In this document: piece by piece, positions 1 through 6,783 of the stretch
Layout of the letters: each line of letters starts with the position of its first letter
Position numbering within the stretch: the first letter of the stretch is position 1
Assembly (NCBI RefSeq): GCF_016892765.1
Contig: NZ_JAFEMD010000028.1
Span: forward strand, 1 to 64,000
Length of the DNA stretch: 64,000 nt
Reading direction: 5' to 3'
Origin: Microvirga arvi
Lineage (GTDB): Bacteria > Pseudomonadota > Alphaproteobacteria > Rhizobiales > Beijerinckiaceae
The notes under the pieces: model-generated
Told to the model about the DNA's origin: nothing
The model's input: only the letters and a program-made list of their open reading frames with translations
Database searches by the model: none
Translations under genes and position numbers: made by a program

Positions 1-252
1 CGACTGTCGCGTTTCCTGCCTCATCTCCAATCCGAGACGCCGGCAAAACGGTGGATGGGCTTCCGCCCCTCGATCCCGGATTCCCTGCCGGTCATCGGGC
101 CAGCCGGAAAGGACCGGCGCGTGATCTATGCCTTCGGTCACGGGCATTTCGGTCTGACGCAATCCGCGATCACGGCGCGCATGGTGGCGGCGCTGATCGC
201 GGGTGAGACCGGGCCTGTTGCTGTCGAACCCTTCTCTACGCAACGCTTCTGA
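1..252 (+). CDS. FAD-dependent oxidoreductase, DAO/DadA-like (3' fragment)
   Basis: This is the last 83 residues of a gene that begins before the window; the frame is open from base 1. The visible motif W-x-G-x-RPS-x-PDSLPVIG followed by YAFGHGHFGLT is typical of the C-terminal FAD-contacting part of D-amino-acid dehydrogenase/DAO-family flavoproteins. These oxidise D-amino or imino acids and pass electrons to the respiratory chain. The catalytic N-terminal half is not visible, so the substrate cannot be assigned. The ATG at 55 is internal and not a start. Confidence 0.8.
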   Translation, partial: RLSRFLPHLQSETPAKRWMGFRPSIPDSLPVIGPAGKDRRVIYAFGHGHFGLTQSAITARMVAALIAGETGPVAVEPFSTQRF

Positions 253-353
253 CCAGCCTCAAGTGCCTTTAAAACGCTGAAGCACGATGCGAAGCCTGTC
301 ATATTGGATGAAAGACCGCTCATAATGGGCGTCCACAAAGCGAGCCTTGATAG

Positions 354-1100
354 ATGCCCTCGAACCTCCTCCCCGATCTTGAGCGCCCCTCGCGGGCTCT
401 TGTTGTCGGGGCTTCCGGTGGCGTTGGGTCTGCTGTGACCAAACTGCTGGCACGGGAAGGCTTCGAGGCTGTCCATGCCCTTTCGCGCAAAGGGCAAGCT
501 GACGAACAGCCCGGCGTCCATGCAGGCCCGATCGATATCGAGCATGAGTCCAGCATCGCCGCAGCTGCTGAGGCGGTTCGGGAGGGCGCGCCCCTGCGCC
601 TTGTTCTTGTGGCAACCGGGCTGCTCCATGACGCGACCCTCCAGCCCGAGAAGACCTATCGCAGCCTCGATCCGGAATTCCTTGCCAGGAGCTTTCGCGT
701 CAATGCGATCGGTCCCGCCCTGGTCGCCAAGCACATGCTCCCCCTGCTGCCGAAGCACGGGAGAAGCATCTTTGCGGTGATCTCGGCCCGTGTCGGCAGC
801 ATCGAGGACAACCGGCTCGGCGGCTGGTACGGCTACCGCGCGTCGAAGGCTGCGCTGAACCAGTTCGTGCGAAGCCTCGCCGTCGAGCTTCGCCGCCAGA
901 AGCCTGAGGCCCTCTGTGTTGCTCTTCATCCTGGCACGGTCGATACGGCCTTGAGCCAGCCGTTCCAAGGCGGCGTCGAGAGCGAAAAACTGTTCACGTC
1001 AGCCTATGCAGCGGAGCGACTGCTCACTGTATTGAATGGCCTGACAGCTACAGATACGGGGCAGTTCTTTGCCTGGGATGGGCAGCGCATCCCGTTCTGA
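354..1100 (+). CDS. SDR family NAD(P)-dependent oxidoreductase
   Basis: A 248-residue short-chain dehydrogenase. The nucleotide-binding glycine motif GASGGVG is near residues 19-25, NAIGPALVAKHMLPLL matches the NAG-helix region, and the catalytic pair is Y161-x3-K165 in YRASK. The tail resembles the C-factor/CsgA-like subgroup, which lacks a long substrate-binding insertion. The likely role is a cytosolic carbonyl or alcohol oxidoreductase; the substrate is unknown. It lies about 100 bp downstream of the DAO gene on the same strand. The ribosome binding site is weak, so the start is moderately certain. Confidence 0.85.
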   Translation: MPSNLLPDLERPSRALVVGASGGVGSAVTKLLAREGFEAVHALSRKGQADEQPGVHAGPIDIEHESSIAAAAEAVREGAPLRLVLVATGLLHDATLQPEKTYRSLDPEFLARSFRVNAIGPALVAKHMLPLLPKHGRSIFAVISARVGSIEDNRLGGWYGYRASKAALNQFVRSLAVELRRQKPEALCVALHPGTVDTALSQPFQGGVESEKLFTSAYAAERLLTVLNGLTATDTGQFFAWDGQRIPF

Positions 1101-1190
1101 GTTCTCCCTTAAGCGGATCTGAACCTGTGGCAGATTGCCCCGAGAGGATCCTGCAATTTCCGGTCGGCGTTCTCCGCTGAAGGAGATGCC

Positions 1191-2297
1191 ATGTTGAAAG
1201 CCTCCGAACCGATCCTGGACGAGACGAGGGAGCAGGCAACGCCGAGGCTGTGGCGGCCGAAACGGGTGCTCGTAACCCCGGCTGCTCTCGGATGGGATCA
1301 CGGCCGCTCCATCCTGGAGCGAGCTGCCTCTCTCGGATCCGAGATCGTCGAGCTGAGGAGCAATCGTCTCACAGGTCTCGCCGATGACGATCCTCGTAAG
1401 AGCTATGTGAATGCCAAGACGACGCTTGCCGTTGTGGTGGCGCCTCCGGGCAAGCGCCGGCTGCAGCCGATCCCGCCGAGCGCGGATTGGCGGGTCGATC
1501 TGGCGGAGGGATGCCCGGCCCATTGCCAGTACTGCTACCTTGCAGGCTCGCTCGCCGGTCCTCCGGTCACGAGGGTCTACGCCAATCTTCCTGAAATCCT
1601 AGGCGGGTTGGCGGATTATGCCGGCAAGGGAGCCGTGACATCCCGCTCCGTAGACCGCATGCATGAGGGCACCACATTCGAGGCGTCCTGCTACACTGAT
1701 CCATTGGGAATCGAACACCTCACCGGCTCGCTCTCGGCAATGATCGCCCATTTCGGGTCATGGCAGGCCCCCGTGCAGCTCCGCTTCACCACCAAGTTCG
1801 ACGCGGTCCGGCCTCTGATCGGCATCGAGCACGGCGGACGGACGCGAATCCGTTTCTCGGTCAACGCGGCGTCCGCCGCCCGCTTCGAGGGTGGCACGGC
1901 TCCCGTTGCGGCGAGACTGAACGCCATGCGGATGGCAGCCCTTGCCGGCTACCGGATCGGCCTCACGATCGCACCGATCATGCCGGTCGAGGGCTGGCGT
2001 GAGGTTTACGGGCGGTTGCTCAAGGACGCCGCCGGCGCGCTTCGGGACGTGCCGAACCTCGACCTGTCGGTGGAGCTCATCACCCATCGGTTCACGCCAG
2101 GGTCCAAGACCGTCCTGAACGGGTGGTATCCGGGCTCGGACCTCGACATGGATGAGCAGACACGGGCCCGAAAGACAACCAAGTTCAATTCGGTCAAGTA
2201 TGTGTACACTTCCGACGTCATGAGGGAGATGCGCGGCTTCTTCGAGAGCGCGATCAGAAGCGATCTTCCGTCCGCCCGGATCCTGTACTGGACCTGA
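1191..2297 (+). CDS. Spore photoproduct lyase family radical SAM protein
   Basis: A 368-residue radical SAM enzyme. The cluster-binding motif is C108-x3-C112-x2-C115 (EGCPAHCQYCYL), the spacing used by radical SAM and SPL enzymes to hold a [4Fe-4S] cluster. The neighbouring QYCYLAGSLAG block, a Cys at about 167 in FEASCYTDPLGIEHLTGSL, and the overall length match SPL-family proteins, which reverse the thymine spore photoproduct in Firmicutes. This bacterium gives no sign of making endospores, so the substrate is unknown; repair of a UV lesion or another radical reaction is possible. A start-proximal GGAGAT supports the ATG. A small membrane-protein gene follows. Confidence 0.85.
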   Translation: MLKASEPILDETREQATPRLWRPKRVLVTPAALGWDHGRSILERAASLGSEIVELRSNRLTGLADDDPRKSYVNAKTTLAVVVAPPGKRRLQPIPPSADWRVDLAEGCPAHCQYCYLAGSLAGPPVTRVYANLPEILGGLADYAGKGAVTSRSVDRMHEGTTFEASCYTDPLGIEHLTGSLSAMIAHFGSWQAPVQLRFTTKFDAVRPLIGIEHGGRTRIRFSVNAASAARFEGGTAPVAARLNAMRMAALAGYRIGLTIAPIMPVEGWREVYGRLLKDAAGALRDVPNLDLSVELITHRFTPGSKTVLNGWYPGSDLDMDEQTRARKTTKFNSVKYVYTSDVMREMRGFFESAIRSDLPSARILYWT

Positions 2298-2402
2298 AAG
2301 CGGTCATCTGAACGAAAAAGTCCGGCATTGATCGCCATCAAGGAAATACCGGAATGCCACGTCATGATGCGCGGGACGCTTGCGCCAAGAACGGAGGCCC
2401 TC

Positions 2403-2600
2403 ATGCTCAGCTGGATCGTTCGTCTGTTGATGATTGCAGCCGGATTCATGACGAGCTGGTTCGTCGCCAAGGATGCGCCGATTTTCGGGATAGCTCAGGT
2501 GATGATGACCCTCATCCTGATCGCGCTGATCGTCGCCGTCGTGGCCTTCTGGCCGCAGCGCTGGACAATGGCTCTCAACCGCCTACACAAGCCCCGGTGA
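2403..2600 (+). CDS. Small two-helix membrane protein, unknown
   Basis: A 65-residue protein with two hydrophobic helices (about residues 4-20 and 27-50) and a basic tail. The ATG at 2403 is preferred over the upstream ATG at 2328 because GGAGG lies at 2393-2397, five bases before it, and the extra N-terminus of the longer reading is unremarkable. It follows the SPL-like gene by about 100 bp on the same strand and may be co-transcribed. No family is recognised; it is probably an inner-membrane protein. Confidence 0.6.
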   Translation: MLSWIVRLLMIAAGFMTSWFVAKDAPIFGIAQVMMTLILIALIVAVVAFWPQRWTMALNRLHKPR

Positions 2601-2635
2601 AAGAGACCGCGTAGCCTGGTCACATGGCTCTACCC

Positions 2636-2833
2636 CTAGTGCTGAACCTCGAGCGGCCAGGGGGCAAACAGGTTGGGACGCCTCCACAGCACGAAGTGGT
2701 CCTGCACGGCGAGCTTCAGGTCGGCGTCTTTCCCCACAAGGGCAATCTGCGCCTCGACGATCTTGAGCTCCCGCTCAAGCTTTGCCGCGCGACGTGCGTC
2801 GAATGTAAAGGATTTTCTTTTCCTGCTCTTCAT
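2636..2833 (-). CDS. Small basic protein, unknown
   Basis: A 65-residue reading frame beginning MKSRKRKSFTFD and continuing with a heptad-like charged helix (RRAAKLERELKIVEAQIAL), then an aromatic, proline-rich end. The sequence GAGGT lies a few bases before the ATG. It is convergent with the two-helix gene. The composition looks like a real small cytosolic protein rather than an antisense shadow, but no family is recognised. Confidence 0.45.
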   Translation of the reverse strand: MKSRKRKSFTFDARRAAKLERELKIVEAQIALVGKDADLKLAVQDHFVLWRRPNLFAPWPLEVQH

Positions 2834-3062
2834 CTAGCACCTCATGGTCCGAAGAACAGCCTTCGTTCTTCCTGCCGAGGAAGACGATGACCGACATTCG
2901 GATGGCCATGCTTGTGCCCCCTCGAAAATCGTTCGTTGTATTGTTGATTCGAATGGTACCGAAGCGCGCTTCGTCTCGTCTGTCAGGATCCCGACACAGG
3001 CGTGACATTCTTTAACTTCGATTAACCTTTGAAACCTCAGATCAGCACCGACGGTTGAGAGG

Positions 3063-3737
3063 ATGAATCAGGTCTCCAACCCAGGGCGCATGGTGGCAAT
3101 TACCGTATCGCGACGCTATCATCCATGGCCGGGCTATGTGCTCGGCTTTGCCCTCGGTGGCTTCTTCGACGGGATTCTGCTCCACCAGATCCTGCAACGG
3201 CATCACCTTCTCAGCGCGATCAACGGTGATGACATCCGTTTTCAGGTCGCCGCGGACGGATACTTTCACGCGCTGATGTATGTGATCGCCGTCGTCGGAC
3301 TCTGGATGCTTTGGACAGCCCGGCACGATCCTGGCAGGCGCTCGGGCCGTCGGCTGGGTGCCGGAATCCTAATCGGCTTTGGAATCTGGCATATCGTCGA
3401 CGCCGTCCTGTCCCATTGGACGCTCGGGCTTCACCGCATCCGGATGGACAGTGGCACCCCGCTTTTCTGGGATCTCTTATGGCTGGGTCTTTTCGGCGTC
3501 GTGCCAACAGTTCTCGGATGGAGCCTGAACGGTCCTAGGGATGACGGACGGCAGATCGTCTGCTCGTCCGGTCCGAACATTGACAGTTCTTCTGGTTCTC
3601 GGGGCGGGAGCTTTGGGAATCTGGCCTGTGAGAGGAAACGAATTCACCACGGTGCTGTTCGCCCCGGGTATCGGGCAGGACCAAATTTCCAGGTCGCTCG
3701 CATCGGTCGGTGCCCAGCTGGTCTGGACGGACGATAG
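3063..3737 (+). CDS. DUF2243 membrane protein with aberrant C-terminal extension
   Basis: About 159 residues of recognisable DUF2243: YVLGFALGGFFDGILLHQILQRHHL, then several hydrophobic helices with conserved His (HALMY, WHIVDAVLSHW, LGLHRIR). DUF2243 proteins are four-helix membrane proteins of unknown function, often found near cytochrome oxidase assembly genes. After about position 3540 the frame continues for some 65 residues of low-complexity, Ser/Arg-rich sequence that does not look like a membrane protein and overlaps the next gene by 197 nt. In another frame a TAG lies at 3536-3538, just before the next start, so a small indel near the end of the natural gene is likely. Confidence 0.75.
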   Translation: MNQVSNPGRMVAITVSRRYHPWPGYVLGFALGGFFDGILLHQILQRHHLLSAINGDDIRFQVAADGYFHALMYVIAVVGLWMLWTARHDPGRRSGRRLGAGILIGFGIWHIVDAVLSHWTLGLHRIRMDSGTPLFWDLLWLGLFGVVPTVLGWSLNGPRDDGRQIVCSSGPNIDSSSGSRGGSFGNLACERKRIHHGAVRPGYRAGPNFQVARIGRCPAGLDGR

Positions 3738-3861
3738 CGGGGAGCTTGCGGTGGTCAGACTGGCTGATGGGCAGTCAGGCTGGAGCCTGTTCAGGCACGG
3801 CGCGATTCTGGTGACCGGAGGTGGACTCCCCGCAGGCTGTTTCAACAATTTGCGCACCTGA
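3541..3861 (+). CDS. Small secreted or membrane-anchored protein, unknown
   Basis: A 106-residue protein with an N-terminal hydrophobic segment (about residues 13-29, TLTVLLVLGAGALGIWPVRG) that could act as a signal peptide, then a hydrophilic domain with regular beta-like spacing (TVLFAPGIGQDQISRSLASVGA). It overlaps the end of the DUF2243 frame, but this frame has the protein-like composition. Its stop codon falls in the first copy of a 19-bp tandem repeat. No family is recognised. It is probably translated together with the DUF2243 gene. Confidence 0.55.
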   Translation: MTDGRSSARPVRTLTVLLVLGAGALGIWPVRGNEFTTVLFAPGIGQDQISRSLASVGAQLVWTDDSGELAVVRLADGQSGWSLFRHGAILVTGGGLPAGCFNNLRT

Positions 3862-3891
3862 TTGCTTTGTTCGCACCTGATTGCTTTGTTC
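3854..3891. repeat. Perfect 19-bp tandem duplication
   Basis: The unit GCACCTGATTGCTTTGTTC occurs twice head to tail (3854-3872 and 3873-3891) with no mismatch. It lies between two convergent genes and contains the stop codon of the upstream one. A recent slippage duplication is the simplest reading. Confidence 0.9.
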
Positions 3892-3896
3892 GAATG

Positions 3897-4271
3897 TCAG
3901 CGCCTGCGCAGCCGCTCGATGGCATCCTTGTGCGCGGATGGATCGACATCGTATTCGGCGGCAAGACGCTCGATCTCGGCGCGCCGCTCCTCGAGGCTCA
4001 GCTTGGGGCTGAGGCTTGCAACAGCTGCCAGAAAGGAGGCGCCAGCAAAGACCGGATCGCGACGCCGCGCGGTCTGCTCGCGCTCCTTCTTCAACTCGGC
4101 CTGCCGTTCCTTGTAGGTCTCGAGGGGGCCGAGCGCCCGCAAGGCCCGGTTTCGCAGAGCCTGAGCCGGCACTCCGTGCTCCTCTGCGATCTCCGACAGG
4201 ACCACCTCCGGATCTTCTCCCGTGAGCAGGGCTTCTGCGAGTTCTTCGAGAGCGGAAACGAATGGATCCAT
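3897..4271 (-). CDS. Conserved hypothetical helical protein
   Basis: A 124-residue acidic-then-basic protein starting MDPFVSALEELAEALL. The ATG at 4271 is chosen over a longer frame because GAAAGGGG lies just upstream and the longer N-terminus is not protein-like. The first 50 residues (EVVLSEIAEEHGVPAQALRNRALRAL) resemble a short helix-turn-helix-like bundle, followed by a charged coiled coil (KERQAELKKEREQTARRRDP). No enzyme motif is visible. It is divergent from the peptidase gene at 4421. Confidence 0.6.
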   Translation of the reverse strand: MDPFVSALEELAEALLTGEDPEVVLSEIAEEHGVPAQALRNRALRALGPLETYKERQAELKKEREQTARRRDPVFAGASFLAAVASLSPKLSLEERRAEIERLAAEYDVDPSAHKDAIERLRRR

Positions 4272-4420
4272 TGCGGCCCCTTTCCAAGTGCTTTCATCGT
4301 CAACGGATGGTGATCCGTTCGGTTCGTGCAAAGTGTTGCCGAAGGCCCGGGCTGACCAATAATCCCTGTCATCGACTCCCATCCGCCCGCCATCTCCCAC
4401 CTGCACGGAATCCCCACGCC

Positions 4421-6466
4421 ATGGCTGAACAGATTCAGGAGCGCCCCGACCCCTATCTCTGGCTGGAGGATGTGGAGGGCGAACAGGCGCTCGCCTGGGT
4501 GCGCGCCCATAACGAAGCCACCAAGGCCGTCCTGTGCGATGCAGCCTTCGAGGCCGACAAGCGGATACTTTACGAGATCTCGACCCGGCCGGACAATATC
4601 CCATTCATCACCCGGCGGCGGGGACAGCTCTACAATTTCTGGCAGGATGCGAGCCATGTCCGCGGCCTGTGGCGGCGCACCGGCATGGAGGATTACCGCA
4701 AGTCAGAGCCCACTTGGGAGACGGTGCTCGACATCGATGCGCTGGCAAGGGCCGAGGGAGAGGACTGGGTTTGGAAGGGCTGCGGCACGCTCCAGCCGGA
4801 GCAGCGCTACGGCCTCGTGAGCCTGTCCCGCGGCGGTGCCGACGCGGTGGTGATGCGGGAGTTCGATCTCGTCGAGAAGCGCTTCGTCGAGGATGGCTTC
4901 GCCTTGCCCGAGGCAAAGGGCGGCGCGGCTTGGCTCGACCGCGATACGGTTCTCGTCTCGACGACGCTCGGCGAGAATGCTGCGACCGCTTCAGGCTATC
5001 CGCGTACCGTGCGCCGCTGGCGGCGCGGCTCGGATATCATGGACGCCCCGTTGCTCTTCGAGGGCGAAGCCAGCGATATCTATATCTCGGCGTCCGTCGA
5101 CCTGGAGCCCGGCTACGAGCGCACATTCTACCGGCGGCAGATAACCTTCGAGGAGGGGATAAGCTATCTCGCGCGGGAGGAGGGCGAGCCCTTGCTGATT
5201 GACCTGCCGCTCGATGCGCGCTTCGACATCGAAAAAGACTGGCTCGTCGTGAAGTTGAAAAGCGACTGGGCTTTGATGGGGTGCACTTACCCGGCCGATG
5301 CCCTGCTGGCGATCAGCTTTTTCCGCTTCCTTGAGGGAGATCGGCAGTTCGAGGTGCTGTTCGAGCCGGGACCGCGGCGCGTTCTCTCCGGATTCTGGTG
5401 GACGAAGTCCCGTCTGGTGCTCACGGTTCTCGACAATCTTGCCAGTCAGATCTGGCTGGGAACGCCGGGCTCGCCCTGGAGCCTGGAGCAGTTGGAGGGC
5501 TTGCCGGATATGGCCTCCGTCCATGCCATGTCGCTCGACGCGAGCCAGGTCGAGCGCACGGACGAGTTCCTGCTCACGATTTCGAGCTTCGTTGAGCCGA
5601 CGAAGCTCGCGCTGGTGACGGAGGACAAGAGAGTCGAGGTGCTGAAGGAGGCGCCGGCTTCCTTCGACGCCTCGGGTCTGGAGGTGACACGGCATGAGGC
5701 CGTCTCCGTGGATGGAGAGCGAATTCCCTATTACCAGATCGGGCCGAAGGATCAGGGCAGTCCTCGTCCGACGGTGCTCTATGGTTATGGCGGTTTCTCG
5801 GTTACCATGACGCCCGGTTATCTCGGTGGCATCGGCAAAGCATGGTTGGAGCGCGGCAATGTCTGGGTTGTGGCCAATATCCGCGGCGGCGGTGAGTTCG
5901 GGGCGGCCTGGCACAAGGCGGGCATGCGCGAGGGCAAGCGCCTCTCCCACGACGACTTCGCGGCCATCGGCCGAGACCTCGTTGAACGCGGCGTGACGAC
6001 CCCGGAGCAACTCGCAGCCTATGGCGGCTCGAACGGCGGCCTTCTGGTCGGCAACATGCTGACCCGCTATCCCGACCTCTTCGGAGCGATCTGGTGCACC
6101 GTGCCGCTCCTCGACATGCAGCGTTACACGCGCCTGCTGGCGGGTCCGAGCTGGGTGGCGGAATATGGCGATCCCGACAAGCCTGAGGACTGGGCCTACA
6201 TGGCGGGTTTCTCCGCCTACCAGAACCTGGAGGAAGGGCGCAGCTATCCTCCCGTGCTGCTCGTGACGTCCCGACGGGATGACCGCGTCCATCCCGGCCA
6301 TGCCCGCAAGATGGCGGCCAAGCTGGAAGCCATGAAGAAGCCGGTCTTCTTCTACGAGCCCGACGACGGGGGTCATGGAGCGGCGAACAAGGAGCAGGCG
6401 GCCTTCCTGTCCGCCTTGGGCTTGTCCTTCCTGAGGAGGACACTGGGCGGCAGGGCTGGTGCCTGA
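4421..6466 (+). CDS. Prolyl oligopeptidase family serine peptidase (S9A)
   Basis: A 681-residue S9A peptidase. The N-terminus (PDPYLWLEDVEGEQALAWV) is diagnostic of the family, and a seven-bladed propeller region follows. The C-terminal alpha/beta-hydrolase domain carries the nucleophile S537 in GGSNGGLL, D621 in RRDDRVHP and H652 in DGGHGAA. It cleaves short proline-containing peptides, most likely in the cytosol or periplasm; no signal peptide is apparent. The ATG at 4421 is preferred because the family N-terminus begins a few residues after it, while the upstream extension (from 4262) overlaps the divergent gene. Confidence 0.93.
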   Translation: MAEQIQERPDPYLWLEDVEGEQALAWVRAHNEATKAVLCDAAFEADKRILYEISTRPDNIPFITRRRGQLYNFWQDASHVRGLWRRTGMEDYRKSEPTWETVLDIDALARAEGEDWVWKGCGTLQPEQRYGLVSLSRGGADAVVMREFDLVEKRFVEDGFALPEAKGGAAWLDRDTVLVSTTLGENAATASGYPRTVRRWRRGSDIMDAPLLFEGEASDIYISASVDLEPGYERTFYRRQITFEEGISYLAREEGEPLLIDLPLDARFDIEKDWLVVKLKSDWALMGCTYPADALLAISFFRFLEGDRQFEVLFEPGPRRVLSGFWWTKSRLVLTVLDNLASQIWLGTPGSPWSLEQLEGLPDMASVHAMSLDASQVERTDEFLLTISSFVEPTKLALVTEDKRVEVLKEAPASFDASGLEVTRHEAVSVDGERIPYYQIGPKDQGSPRPTVLYGYGGFSVTMTPGYLGGIGKAWLERGNVWVVANIRGGGEFGAAWHKAGMREGKRLSHDDFAAIGRDLVERGVTTPEQLAAYGGSNGGLLVGNMLTRYPDLFGAIWCTVPLLDMQRYTRLLAGPSWVAEYGDPDKPEDWAYMAGFSAYQNLEEGRSYPPVLLVTSRRDDRVHPGHARKMAAKLEAMKKPVFFYEPDDGGHGAANKEQAAFLSALGLSFLRRTLGGRAGA

Positions 6467-6783
6467 CCCCTTTCCACTATTCTCTAGGGGATAAACCCAT
6501 GAGAACGGGAGCTGCCCATAGCCGGCGTCTCTCTTGTTATTGCAGGCTGCCATGATCACATAAGAACAGAGGAAAGACGCGGCACCTCAAGATCTTAACC
6601 CTGCAACCACCCATCCGAGGATGGGGCGGGGCAGCGGCGTGCTTTATCGCCTTGAGGCGGTATTCGAAAACATCTGCAGCCTTCTGGAGTTTACTCCGGC
6701 ACGCGGCTCAAGCTGCGGCGATAGGCTGTCCCATGAACGAGGCTGGAGCCGCACCTTGCGTGTTCCACCCCGCGGAAACCTGA
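6467..6783. other. Intergenic region, no gene recognised
   Basis: A 317-bp gap between the peptidase and helicase genes. A short open frame from 6621 runs into the helicase gene but has no family resemblance and a composition unlike a protein. No tRNA, repeat or strong terminator was seen. It presumably holds the promoter for the helicase gene. Confidence 0.5.

Noticed and set aside
2775..2911. A short minus-strand ORF beginning MAIRMSVIVFLGRK
   Set aside because: It overlaps the better supported 65-residue frame and its end is basic low-complexity sequence; only one of the two is likely to be translated.
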